From contig WYAZ01000062.1 of NCBI GenBank assembly GCA_011526105.1, positions 1 through 36,735 on the forward strand: DNA of 36,735 nucleotides, written 5' to 3'. The notes under the pieces were generated by a model. The model was not told the origin of the DNA. It did no database searches and saw only the letters and a list, made by a program, of their open reading frames with translations. The stretch is from Deltaproteobacteria bacterium (lineage in GTDB: Bacteria > Myxococcota > Kuafuiibacteriia > Kuafuiibacteriales > Kuafuiibacteriaceae). Shown here piece after piece: positions 1 to 7,997 of the stretch (the first letter of the stretch is position 1; each line of letters starts with the position of its first letter). The position numbers were made by a program, and so were the translations under genes.

Positions 1-93
1 CCCGTCCGAAAAGTTCAGATCACGTTCGCGCTTGTCCTTTTCGCCGCTGGCCGACGCGCGGCCTGCGGCCGCCCTTTCGGGCTCCTCGGTCAT
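1..93 (-). CDS. 5' end of an unidentified hydrophilic protein (cut by window edge)
   Basis: Only the first 31 codons are inside the window, running off the left edge. The fragment begins MTEEPERAAAG and is rich in Glu, Lys, Arg and Ala, with no signal peptide or membrane segment. The ATG (93-91 on the minus strand) is preceded by a GGGAG ribosome binding site about 12 bases upstream. It lies 87 bases downstream of the HDOD gene on the same strand, so the two could share a transcript. No family can be assigned from so short a piece; the reading frame itself is moderately likely to be real. Confidence 0.5.
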   Translation of the reverse strand, partial: MTEEPERAAAGRASASGEKDKRERDLNFSDG

Positions 94-180
94 TGGGGGC
101 GACCCAACTCCCTTCGTAGCGCGCCGACCAGCGACGAAAGATACTTCGCGGGAACATAATCGAACTTCTCGGACGGGACA

Positions 181-1029
181 CTAGGCGATCGATTGCAGCA
201 GGATCTCGGGGACCAAGCGCCAGACTTCGTCGAGTTGAGCCTCGCTGATCTCCAACACCTCCGAGGAATGCAAGCACTGGGGGTCGGGCTCGGACGAGCC
301 TTCGACGGCCTCGACGAGCATGTTCGCGAGGGCAACCACGTGCGCCATACGTTCCGAGGGTGTGGTCGCAATCGGCGGCGGGTTGTGGTGCCATCCGGCC
401 GCGAAGACGATGACTTCTGGCAAAGACCAACGAGCGAGCAGGATCTCTCCCACAGACTCGTGGAGCTGGTTCATGGCCTCCTCGAGGACCGGCTCCGAGG
501 GCTGAGCGCTGAGGTTCCGGGCCTCACGCCAGAGGACCATCCTCCCCATGTCGTGAAGCAGACCGGCGAGGTAGGCGGTTTCCGCGCCAATCTTGGCTCT
601 GCGGGCGATGAACTGCGATGTCACCGCGACGCCGCAAGCGTGCCGCCAGAGCTTCTCCGAAAGCGGATCGCGCTCCAGCTTCGCCCGGATGCGAGGAAGG
701 ATCACCATGTTGCGCACGCCTTCGAGGCCGAGGCGCAGGACCGCGGCGGTCACGGAGTCGATCTCAATCGCGCGACGATAGTAGGCGCTGTTCGCCATCG
801 AGACCACCCGAGCCGACATCGCCGGATCCTTCGCGATCACCTGAGCCACGGCGGACATGGGTGTCTCCGGATCAGCGGCCAACATGTAGACGTCGCGAGC
901 GACCGAAGGGAGGAGCGTGTCGAGCGGTTCCTCGAGTTCCAGCCGCGCTAGGGTGCGGGCCTGAAGCTCGCTTACGAGCTCCGGGGTAGGCGAGACCGAC
1001 ATCGAGATGGGCGCGAGAGAGACACTCAC
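181..1029 (-). CDS. HDOD domain signalling protein
   Basis: A 282-residue soluble protein that is almost entirely one HDOD domain, a degenerate relative of HD phosphohydrolases found in bacterial signalling proteins. The diagnostic features are LPSVARDVYML near residue 40, the region with IAKDPAMSARVV near 65-76, and GLLHDMGRMVL at about 157-166, where a single HD pair (159-160) remains. HDOD domains usually lack a full metal site and act as protein-interaction or regulatory modules, so no enzymatic role is claimed. No GGDEF, EAL or receiver domain is attached. The GTG at 1029 has no clear ribosome binding site; an in-frame ATG at 1002 is an alternative start. It is divergent from nhaA with a 66-base gap, and the partial gene at 1-93 follows it on the same strand. 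Confidence 0.88.
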   Translation of the reverse strand: MSVSLAPISMSVSPTPELVSELQARTLARLELEEPLDTLLPSVARDVYMLAADPETPMSAVAQVIAKDPAMSARVVSMANSAYYRRAIEIDSVTAAVLRLGLEGVRNMVILPRIRAKLERDPLSEKLWRHACGVAVTSQFIARRAKIGAETAYLAGLLHDMGRMVLWREARNLSAQPSEPVLEEAMNQLHESVGEILLARWSLPEVIVFAAGWHHNPPPIATTPSERMAHVVALANMLVEAVEGSSEPDPQCLHSSEVLEISEAQLDEVWRLVPEILLQSIA

Positions 1030-1095
1030 TCGAGCTGTGTCGGCCGGGAGTCGCCGGGCTTAAGGCGTGAGCGGCTCGGCCGATTCCGGGGGTCG

Positions 1096-2328
1096 ATGTC
1101 GCAACTCATCCGGAAGCAGGTCCTGTTCTTCATGGAGATGTCGGGTCCCCTCGTCCTCGGTGTGGTTCTGGCGGTGGTGTGGGCGAATCTAGATCCCAGC
1201 GGCTACCTGCACATGACGCATTGGATGCCCTTTGGCGCGAGCGCACCGGTCACGATCCACTTCTTGGTGAATGACATCTTCATGGCCCTGTTCTTCGGGC
1301 TCGCCATGAAGGAGATCACCGAGGCCTGCCTCCCGGGCGGTGCGCTCAACTCTGTTCGTCGGGCGGTGAATCCGATCGTCGGAACTGTCGGGGGCGTGCT
1401 CGGGCCGGTCAGCGTCTTCATGTTCGTCGTCTGGTACTCGGGCGACCAGAGCATCGCGCGGGGCTGGGGAGTTCCCACCGCGACCGACATCGCGCTCGCC
1501 TGGCTGGTGGCACGAATCGCTTTCGGACGAGGGCACCCCGCGGTGTCCTTCCTGTTGCTACTCGCCGTCGCGGACGACGGCATTGGCCTGCTGATCATCG
1601 CCGTCTTCTATCCGGACCCCGCGCATCCGGTGAGCCCCGCCTACTTCGGGCTCGTCGTCGCGGCCTCGATGTCGGCCTATGCGATGCGCCGCGCGCGGAT
1701 CAAAGGCTACGGCTGGTACTTGCTCGGGCCGGGGGTGCTGTCCTGGGTGGGTCTGCACTTGGCCCACCTGCATCCCGCGCTAGCGCTGGTGTTCATCGTG
1801 CCGCTCATGCCCTCCGCGAAATCGGACCTCGGTCTCTTCGATGTGCGTGAGCTCGAGCGCGGAGACACTCTGAGCCGCTTCGAGCACGCGGCGAAGGTAC
1901 CGGTTGATCTCGGGCTCTTTGTCTTTGGACTCGTCAACGCCGGGGTCACCGTAGGTGCGGTGGGCACCGCCACCTATGCCGTGTTCCTCGCGCTGGTCGT
2001 GGGAAAGACGTGTGGGATCTTCATCGCGTCCTACGGCGCGCACCGGCTGGGCTTCAGACTTCCAGAAGGCCTCTCCCCTGCGGGGTTGGCGGTGGCGGGT
2101 CTGATCGCGGCGCTCGGGCTCACCGTCGCGCTCTTCGTCTCAGGGGTGGCCTTCACAGATCCACACCTTCAGTCGGCGGCCAAGCTGGGCGCGCTGCTCA
2201 GCGCCGCGGTCGCGCCGATCGCCATCGTTTTGGGACGCAGGGTGTGTGTGATGGACCGAATGACTCCCGTCCAGTCGGAGCCACAACCCCTGACCGCCTT
2301 GCCGCTGCGCCCGTCGATAGCCCCCTAG
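1096..2328 (+). CDS. nhaA: Na+/H+ antiporter NhaA family
   Basis: A 410-residue inner-membrane protein with about a dozen hydrophobic segments, close to the roughly 390 residues usual for NhaA. NhaA exchanges cytoplasmic Na+ or Li+ for external protons and serves in pH and sodium homeostasis. Family signatures are MALFFGLAMKEI near 63-74, GWGVPTATDIALAW at 123-136 (matching the TD of the discontinuous helix TM4), and the ion-binding aspartate pair at about 160-161 in LLAVADDGIGLLIIAVFY. A late VVGKTCGIF segment contains the conserved transmembrane lysine. The ATG is preceded by a run of five G about 4 bases upstream. It is single in its direction, and the next gene starts 217 bases later with no clear terminator between them. 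Confidence 0.93.
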   Translation: MSQLIRKQVLFFMEMSGPLVLGVVLAVVWANLDPSGYLHMTHWMPFGASAPVTIHFLVNDIFMALFFGLAMKEITEACLPGGALNSVRRAVNPIVGTVGGVLGPVSVFMFVVWYSGDQSIARGWGVPTATDIALAWLVARIAFGRGHPAVSFLLLLAVADDGIGLLIIAVFYPDPAHPVSPAYFGLVVAASMSAYAMRRARIKGYGWYLLGPGVLSWVGLHLAHLHPALALVFIVPLMPSAKSDLGLFDVRELERGDTLSRFEHAAKVPVDLGLFVFGLVNAGVTVGAVGTATYAVFLALVVGKTCGIFIASYGAHRLGFRLPEGLSPAGLAVAGLIAALGLTVALFVSGVAFTDPHLQSAAKLGALLSAAVAPIAIVLGRRVCVMDRMTPVQSEPQPLTALPLRPSIAP

Positions 2329-2366
2329 CCTGATTAGGTCACGAGACATAGTGTCATTGGCGACTC

Positions 2367-2394
2367 TTGAATCAAAATAGCAACTGATTAATGA
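2367..2394 (+). promoter_or_regulatory. Possible sigma-70-type promoter before the response regulator
   Basis: The 217 bp gap between nhaA and the response regulator contains an unusually AT-rich patch (about 2365-2395). In it TTGAAT (2367-2372) and TAATGA (2389-2394) are separated by 16 bases. This would leave a leader of about 145 bases. A short dyad GACAtagTGTC lies just upstream (2346-2356). The assignment rests only on hexamer resemblance and base composition. Confidence 0.3.
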
Positions 2395-2545
2395 TGCACG
2401 GAGTGTCCTGCTCGAAGTTCCCACCCGTGAGAATCGTTGGTCCAAGTGTCCGAACTTCCGAGGGAACGGCGTTTGAGTTCTGGGGTGCTTCGTCGCCTCG
2501 CGAGATCGCTCGGCTGCGCTGGGCCGAGGGCCGGGAGGTTGACCT

Positions 2546-3946
2546 GTGGTGAGTCGCGCTCGTGTAGCTGTCGTCGACGATGAGCCGCTGCTGCTCAGAG
2601 CTTGGCAAGGGCTGCTCAAGGACCAGTACGACGTGAGCGTGTTCGATGACGCGCTCGAGGCACGAGCTTCGCTGCGAACGGGCGCTGGTTCCGACGTCGT
2701 TCTTCTCGATGTCAGGATGCCCGGTTGTGACGGCATGACGCTGCTCGACGAACTCCGCGACCAGACCGAACCACCCGAGGTCATCATGCTCACGGGTGCC
2801 GGGACGGTCGAGAACGCGGTCGCCGCGATGAGGCGGGGCGCGTTCGACTTTGTCTGCAAGCCCGTCGAGGACTTCCCGGAGTTCCTTCGCAAGCTCGAAG
2901 CCGCGATTGAGCACAAGCGCCTTTGCGATCTCAACCGATCGCTGTCGGCGCGTCTCGAGGCTCTTGGGCCGAACAAGGACCTCATCGGGGAGAGCGCGGC
3001 CCTCGAGAAGGTTCGTGTACTCATTCAGCGCATGGCGGGGTCGTCGACCAACGTCCTGATTCAAGGCGAGAGCGGGACCGGCAAGGAGCTCGTCGCGCGG
3101 GCCATTCATCGCTCGGGAGACCGCAGTCAAGGTCCCTTCATCGCGTTCAACTGCAGCGCGATCAGCGAGAGTCTCCTCGAGAGCGAGCTCTTCGGACACG
3201 AGCGCGGGGCCTTCACCGGGGCGACCAGTTCTCACGTGGGCCTATTTGAGGCGGCCAACGGCGGAACGCTCTTTCTCGACGAAGTGGGCGACATGCCCTT
3301 GCCCACTCAGGCTCGCATTCTTCGCGCGCTCCAAGAGCGCGAGGTCCGTCGAGTGGGATCGGCGCAGAGCCGAAGCGTCGATATCCGAATCCTCGCCGCC
3401 ACCAACGTCGACCTGGAAGCGTCGATGAGAGCGGGTCAGTTTCGCGAGGACCTCTACTATCGTTTGAGCACGTTTCGCATCTCGCTTCCCCCGCTGCGGG
3501 AACGCCGAGGAGACATCCCCGTCCTCGCGCAGCACCTCCTCGACGCCCACACCTGCCGGATCGGTCGAGAGCGGATGCAGCTCTCCATCGGGGTGCTCGC
3601 CGCGCTGGAGGCCTTCCACTGGCCGGGAAACGTCCGGCAGCTGGCCAGCGCCGTCGAGCATGCGGCCACCCTCGCCGACCACTCGGTCATCGAACTCTGT
3701 CATCTGCCCTCTTACGTGACCACTTCTGGGCTGGGGTCGCGGGCGCGGGCACGAAACGCGATCCCGGTGGAGGTGGTCCTGCCTCCCTACCAGCGCGCGC
3801 GTCACGACCTGCTCGAGGGCTTTGATCGGTGCTACCTTCAAGACCTGCTCGAGGCGACGGAGGGTAACATCTCCGAGGCGGCGCGCCGCTCTGGCATCGA
3901 TCGTGCCAATCTGAGGCGCATGCTGAAGCGCTACCGTCTGGGCTGA
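2546..3946 (+). CDS. Sigma-54-dependent response regulator, NtrC family
   Basis: A 466-residue transcription activator with three domains. The receiver occupies about residues 5-120, with the acidic pair D11/D12, phosphoacceptor D55 (LLDVRMPG), T83 and K105 all present. A linker leads to an AAA+ domain (about 145-385) with Walker A GESGTGKE at 174-181, the sigma-54-contact loop GAFTGA at 221-226 and Walker B TLFLDEVGD at 241-249, plus the WPGNVRQL motif later. The last 30 residues form a Fis-type helix-turn-helix (NISEAARRSGIDRANLRRMLKRY). It should activate RNA polymerase-sigma-54 after phosphorylation. The GTG start has a GGGAGG seven bases upstream. A hybrid kinase gene follows after 70 bases and is its likely partner. 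The DNA target is unknown. Confidence 0.95.
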   Translation: MVSRARVAVVDDEPLLLRAWQGLLKDQYDVSVFDDALEARASLRTGAGSDVVLLDVRMPGCDGMTLLDELRDQTEPPEVIMLTGAGTVENAVAAMRRGAFDFVCKPVEDFPEFLRKLEAAIEHKRLCDLNRSLSARLEALGPNKDLIGESAALEKVRVLIQRMAGSSTNVLIQGESGTGKELVARAIHRSGDRSQGPFIAFNCSAISESLLESELFGHERGAFTGATSSHVGLFEAANGGTLFLDEVGDMPLPTQARILRALQEREVRRVGSAQSRSVDIRILAATNVDLEASMRAGQFREDLYYRLSTFRISLPPLRERRGDIPVLAQHLLDAHTCRIGRERMQLSIGVLAALEAFHWPGNVRQLASAVEHAATLADHSVIELCHLPSYVTTSGLGSRARARNAIPVEVVLPPYQRARHDLLEGFDRCYLQDLLEATEGNISEAARRSGIDRANLRRMLKRYRLG

Positions 3947-4016
3947 GCTCATCGCCCGCGCCTCACGGTTAAGTCCGCTTCGTTTCGGCCGATCCAGGTG
4001 AGGGTCGGAGAAGCAG

Positions 4017-5684
4017 TTGAGCAGCGCCCGAGAACACCAGCAAGGAGCCCCCAGAGCCGGATCCCCGGCTCGCCTCTTGTTCTTGGCCGTGCCGCGGGCC
4101 GCGGGCTCGATTCACCGGCTCCTACGCAGCAGTCGCTTCGTGACGGCCTGGGTGGATCAGGTGTCCATGGCCGAGGTTCTCGTCCGACAACAGCCCTTCG
4201 ACGTCATCGTCGTGGATGGTGGAACGCCGGGACTCGATCCGTTTCAGGCCGCCCGGACTTTGCGAACTGCGATGTCTCAGAAGGACCCTGGCACGCCCAT
4301 GCTCCTGGTCTGGGACGGGCCCGTCCGACGTGCGCGTCGCCGGGCCCTGCGCGCCGGCTATGACGACGTCGTCAGCTCGCCCTTCGATGCCTCGGACTTC
4401 TGCCTGCGCCTCGCCAATCTCGCGAGGATGGCTGCCGCCCGTCGGGCGGAGGCGGCATGCGTCAGCCCGCCCGCCGCCGCGCCACCCACCTCGGCGCGAC
4501 GCGTCGAGGCGGTCGGGAGTCTGGTCTTCGGAGTGGTTCACGACTTCAACAACATCCTCACGGTCATCGGGGCCTACTCACAGTTCCTGCAGACTCAGGT
4601 CTCTCCGCAGCACCCGATGCAAACTGACATCGACGAGATCTGCCGTGCCGTCAAACGGGCGTCGACACTGACGCGGCACCTCCTCTCCTTCACGCGCCCG
4701 GACTCCTTCCGGCCCGAACCGGCCGTGCTCGACCGCGTCCTTCGTGAAATGGACAAGATGCTTCGGCGCATGCTGGGTGAAGACGTGGAGCTGTCCCTGG
4801 TACTGCAGGCCGAGGAGACACCGGTTCTGATCGACGTCAGCCAGTTCGAGCGAGTCATGCTGAACCTGGCCGCAAATGCCCGAGATGCGATGCCTAAAGG
4901 AGGGCGTCTCACTCTCACGACGGGGCTCGTCACGAGACCCGTGGTCCAGAGCCAGGGGGGCATGGGGGAGGTCGTTGGGCGCACCCACGTGCTCGTCACG
5001 GTCACGGACAGCGGCGACGGCATGAGCGAGGACGTTCGTCGCCGCGCCTTCGAGCCCTACTTCACGACCAAGAGCGGGGAAGCGGGAAGTGGACTTGGTC
5101 TCGCGACCGTGAAGGGTATCGTGGAGCAGTTCGGTGGTCACATCGAAGTTCGCAGCGAACTCGGCCGCGGCACGTCCTTTCAGATCTGTTTTCCGGCCAC
5201 CCAACAGCCCGAAAGCATGCCGCCACGCCTCAGTCTCGTCCCTCCCCCGATCGAGTTGGGCCCGGCGCGCACCATCCTTCTCGCCGAGGACGATGCTTCG
5301 GTGCGAGAAGTGACTCGGCGCGCGCTCGAGGACCGGGGCTTGAGGGTGCTCGTGGCGCCGGGGCCCACCGAGGCCATCCTCCTCTCCGAGGCTGAAAAGG
5401 GACCGATCGATCTCCTGCTGAGCGACGTCGTGATGCCGGGCATGTCGGGGATCGATCTCGCGCACCGGCTGCTGGCGGACCGAGGCAGCATGGAGGTGCT
5501 CTTCATGAGCGGGGCTCGGCGCCGAGAGAAGTTCGCCGATACCGAGCTTCCGCCCGGCTCCACTTGGCTCGACAAGCCCGTGGCCATCGAGAAGCTGGTT
5601 CGGGAGGTGGAGTTTCTGCTGTCCAGACGCCCACGGGCGCCGGGCCCGGCCGCCGCGAACGTGTCGCGTCGCCAGCCTGCTTGA
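4017..5684 (+). CDS. Soluble hybrid histidine kinase: degenerate receiver, kinase core, C-terminal receiver
   Basis: A 555-residue protein with no membrane segment, so a cytoplasmic kinase. Order of domains: an N-terminal receiver-like domain (about 18-140) that keeps an aspartate at 67 but lacks the N-terminal acidic pair (LFLAVPRAAG) and the usual lysine (VVSSPFD); a dimerisation helix with the phospho-accepting H175 in VVHDFNNILT; an ATPase domain with N box LNLAANARDAM around 283-292, G1 DSGDGM at 331-336, F box FEPYFTTK and G2 GSGLGL at 357-362; and a complete receiver (about 418-540) with E424/D425/D426, D470, S498 and K520. The start is probably the TTG at 4017 with GGAG six bases before it. 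It follows the sigma-54 regulator in the same direction. The first receiver is probably not phosphorylated normally and may act as an interaction module. Confidence 0.93.
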   Translation: MSSAREHQQGAPRAGSPARLLFLAVPRAAGSIHRLLRSSRFVTAWVDQVSMAEVLVRQQPFDVIVVDGGTPGLDPFQAARTLRTAMSQKDPGTPMLLVWDGPVRRARRRALRAGYDDVVSSPFDASDFCLRLANLARMAAARRAEAACVSPPAAAPPTSARRVEAVGSLVFGVVHDFNNILTVIGAYSQFLQTQVSPQHPMQTDIDEICRAVKRASTLTRHLLSFTRPDSFRPEPAVLDRVLREMDKMLRRMLGEDVELSLVLQAEETPVLIDVSQFERVMLNLAANARDAMPKGGRLTLTTGLVTRPVVQSQGGMGEVVGRTHVLVTVTDSGDGMSEDVRRRAFEPYFTTKSGEAGSGLGLATVKGIVEQFGGHIEVRSELGRGTSFQICFPATQQPESMPPRLSLVPPPIELGPARTILLAEDDASVREVTRRALEDRGLRVLVAPGPTEAILLSEAEKGPIDLLLSDVVMPGMSGIDLAHRLLADRGSMEVLFMSGARRREKFADTELPPGSTWLDKPVAIEKLVREVEFLLSRRPRAPGPAAANVSRRQPA

Positions 5685-5724
5685 GGCCGAGCGCGAGCCC
5701 TGATCTCCGCAAGCCCTCGAGGTG

Positions 5725-6855
5725 TCATGGAACGTCCTCGGATCCGACCTCCACGATCACGCCGAGGTCATCCTCGAAGAGCGCACTCGGCATGCCCTCG
5801 GCCCGGATCGACTCGAGCGCCGAGTCTCGGCGTCGATTCGGCCCGAACGAGTAGATCAGGAGCCGCCGAACTCCGTCGCGATCCCGGAGAAAGAGGATCC
5901 AGTAGGGCTGGTTCCACGGGTCCAGGAAGAAGCCACGCCGGTCTCGGCGTGCGCCCGCGAGGTGGGACTCGGCCGGGCTGAGCGAGCCTTCGAGGAACTC
6001 GCTGTCCGGTCCGAGGCGGAGGTAGCGAGACCGGGTCGCGGTGTAGAGGCGCTTGTGAACGCGCCTCTTTGTGAGGAGCTTCTTCTCGAGCACCTGAGCT
6101 CGGGCGAGGTCCTTTCGCAAGAGTTCGAGCTCCGCACGACACTCGGCGACCCGCACGGTCGCGTCGCCGTAGAGCATCCGTTCGATGAGTGGCGTACCGA
6201 CGATACCGAGGGTGATGGCGACGAGCTGCGCTCCGAGCAGCCGGCGTATCGAGGTCTCGTGGGAGCGGAGGAGCACGTCGGTGAGAAAGCAGAGCCCGAG
6301 GAGGAGCTCGGCGAGCTCGCCGGACAGCTCAAAGGGATAGAAACCTTCGAGGAAGGCGACGATGGCGAAGCTGGGCGCGACCCCGATCGCGGGCGCGAGC
6401 GGCGCGAGGAGCTTCCACCTGCGCGCGACCAGCGGCGCGAACACCCCATAGACCAGCGCGATGAACAGAACGATCCAGCGCGTGTCGAGAATCGTCTTGA
6501 GGAAGTTATGGAGGTTGGTTTCCTGCTGGTAGTTGTGCTCGAGGAACACGTCGGGAGGTTTGAAACCAAGGATGCGTTGCCCCCAAGAGATCTCTTCCCC
6601 AGCGACGAACACGCAGAAGAGCCCGACTCCGAGCAGCGCGACACGATCGAGCGTTCGACCGTGTGTCCTCAGGAGTTGCCGGGTGGCTACGGCGGCTGCG
6701 ATCAGGAAAGCGAAGAAGGTGGCCCACTCGACGACCCCGTCCTCCTGCAGCTGTCGTTGATGAAATGTAGGGCTGAACTCGGACGTCGCCCACGCGCCGA
6801 GCAGCGCGAAGGCGACGATCGAGTTGGGGAGGGCGTTTCGGAGGAGCGCTCTCAT
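5725..6855 (-). CDS. Multi-pass membrane protein with a pseudopilin-like C-terminal domain
   Basis: A 376-residue protein of unknown function. Hydrophobic segments lie near residues 12-28, 44-60, 72-86, 126-144, 150-170, 182-197 and 208-224. Between the third and fourth is a conserved-looking polar stretch GEEISWGQR (86-94) followed by QQETNLHNF. After the membrane part comes a charged helix (about 235-275) and a soluble tail (about 278-372) containing LDPWNQPYW, then IYSFGPNRRRDS, then a DDLGVIVEV end. This order of motifs resembles the C-terminal calcium-binding domain of GspG-type pseudopilins, but the protein lacks the prepilin leader. The same frame stays open upstream into the next gene only because that gene is made of repeats; the ATG at 6855 is the likely start. 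It sits 25 bases downstream of the Asp/Ser-repeat lipoprotein, probably co-transcribed. Confidence 0.72.
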   Translation of the reverse strand: MRALLRNALPNSIVAFALLGAWATSEFSPTFHQRQLQEDGVVEWATFFAFLIAAAVATRQLLRTHGRTLDRVALLGVGLFCVFVAGEEISWGQRILGFKPPDVFLEHNYQQETNLHNFLKTILDTRWIVLFIALVYGVFAPLVARRWKLLAPLAPAIGVAPSFAIVAFLEGFYPFELSGELAELLLGLCFLTDVLLRSHETSIRRLLGAQLVAITLGIVGTPLIERMLYGDATVRVAECRAELELLRKDLARAQVLEKKLLTKRRVHKRLYTATRSRYLRLGPDSEFLEGSLSPAESHLAGARRDRRGFFLDPWNQPYWILFLRDRDGVRRLLIYSFGPNRRRDSALESIRAEGMPSALFEDDLGVIVEVGSEDVP

Positions 6856-6880
6856 CGGTGCTCCTCGCGTCTCGGCTGGC

Positions 6881-7822
6881 TCAGAAGTCGAGGTTGCCGG
6901 GGACCACCTGACCATCCGGCGGGGTCGCGGGGTCGGTGTTTCCGTTGGGGTCGGTCTCGGCCGGCGGAACGTCTGACCCACCACCGCCGCCGCAAGGTGC
7001 GTCGAGGTCGTCCTCGAGCCCGTCGTCGGTGCACGCGCGACCATCGGAGTCGCTATCGGAATCGGAGTCTCCATCGGAGTCCGAGTCGTCGTCCGCGCTC
7101 GTGGATGTCGCAGTGGCATCGGAGTCGGAGTCGGAGTCGGAGTCGGAGTCGCTGCAGCTGCTTCCTTCGTCCTCTGCATCGAGGGCGCCGTCTCCATCCG
7201 AGTCGACATAGGGGCCGAGGTCGGCCTCGGCCTCGACGTTGGCGTAGTCGCTGCCTCCTCCGAGGTCGCAGACGAGCGTGACATCGTCCTGGCCGCCGCG
7301 GTCGTCGCTATCGGAATCGGAGTCGGAGTCATCGGAGTCCGCGTCCGTGCTGTCGGAGTCCGCGTCCGTGCTGTCGGAGTCCGCGTCCGTGCTGTCGGAG
7401 TCGGCGTCGTCCTCTTCGCCCAGTCCCAGTCGGGTCGTGCCGATCGGACGTCGCACGAGGCCGAGGGTCATCGTTCCGCCGTTCCTCAGGCTGAAACGCT
7501 CGGCCGAGCGACCACTCGCGTTCTTCTCGGTCAGGACCGCAAACGCATCGTAGTGCCCAGGACGGCTGGTTTTGTTGGCAAATCGGATGTTGTAGGTTCC
7601 AGGCACCGGCAGTTCGAGGAGGAAAGACCCGTCGCTGGCGACGGGAGCGCGTCGCGTGGAGCCGGTGGCGTCGATGGCGATGATCTGGGCGTCGACCAAT
7701 CTGAACTGCGTGGTGTCGAGGCGCCCGTCGAGCGTGCTGGTTGTGCTTCCGCAGCTCGCGCCGAGGGCGCCGAGCAGCCAAACTGCTGAGAATGCGAGGA
7801 TATTACGGCGCTTCATGGACAT
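6881..7822 (-). CDS. Putative lipoprotein with Asp-Ser-Asp low-complexity repeats
   Basis: A 313-residue exported protein. It starts MSMKRRN, followed by a hydrophobic stretch ending LGALGASC, an imperfect lipobox, so lipid attachment is likely but not certain. Residues about 25-140 look like a folded domain (GSFLLELPVPGTYNIRF suggests a beta-sandwich or carboxypeptidase-regulatory-like fold). The rest is dominated by runs of Asp-Ser and Asp-Ser-Thr-Asp-Ala, interrupted by YVDSDGDGALDAEDEG, which resembles a thrombospondin type 3 / calcium-binding loop. The tail is rich in Gly, Pro and Asp. The ATG at 7822 has GGGAG eight bases upstream. The acidic repeats suggest a surface calcium-binding spacer. 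A second gene (5725-6855) follows after 25 bases. Confidence 0.75.
   Translation of the reverse strand: MSMKRRNILAFSAVWLLGALGASCGSTTSTLDGRLDTTQFRLVDAQIIAIDATGSTRRAPVASDGSFLLELPVPGTYNIRFANKTSRPGHYDAFAVLTEKNASGRSAERFSLRNGGTMTLGLVRRPIGTTRLGLGEEDDADSDSTDADSDSTDADSDSTDADSDDSDSDSDSDDRGGQDDVTLVCDLGGGSDYANVEAEADLGPYVDSDGDGALDAEDEGSSCSDSDSDSDSDSDATATSTSADDDSDSDGDSDSDSDSDGRACTDDGLEDDLDAPCGGGGGSDVPPAETDPNGNTDPATPPDGQVVPGNLDF
7332..7394 (-). repeat. Three perfect 21-bp tandem repeats inside the Asp/Ser lipoprotein gene
   Basis: The plus-strand unit TCGGAGTCCGCGTCCGTGCTG begins at 7332, 7353 and 7374 (three identical copies), and a fourth, diverged partial copy follows to about 7409. The unit length is a multiple of three, so copy-number change keeps the frame; it encodes the repeating Asp-Ser-Thr-Asp-Ala-Asp-Ser pattern. 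A second simple tract of TCGGAG hexamers lies at about 7119-7150. Confidence 0.9.
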
Positions 7823-7997
7823 GCTGGAGTCTCCCTGACCGCGTGGGGTCGGAGGTGAGTCGCACGCACTCCCGATGATGATGAAAGGAGCACGCCTCGT
7901 CTGTAAGGGGCATGCCGCAACGCGCACGCTGGGTCACTGAGCGAAAGCCCAATACCCCTTGGGGAGCAGGGCCTTGACTGAGCGAGGTCGAGCGCGG

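Noticed and set aside
2358-2371. Possible sigma-54 promoter (TTGGCGACTCTTGA) before the response regulator
   Set aside because: The GG-to-TTG spacing is two bases too short and the final GC is missing.
5722-7281. Long plus-strand open frame (about 519 codons)
   Set aside because: It is antisense to the membrane protein and the Asp/Ser lipoprotein; its Glu/Arg/Ser-rich product follows from GC-rich codons and the simple repeats.
6856-7332. Upstream extension of the membrane protein frame (to 535 residues)
   Set aside because: The extra Thr/Pro/Ala/Arg-rich part is the repeat gene read in another frame; a normal membrane N-terminus starts at 6855.
7119-7410. Tandem repeats considered as a CRISPR array
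   Set aside because: The units are contiguous, in frame and without unique spacers; they encode Asp/Ser.
7951-7964. CCCCTTGGGG dyad downstream of the outer-membrane barrel as a terminator
   Set aside because: The loop would be too small for a full stem and no U-run follows on the minus strand.
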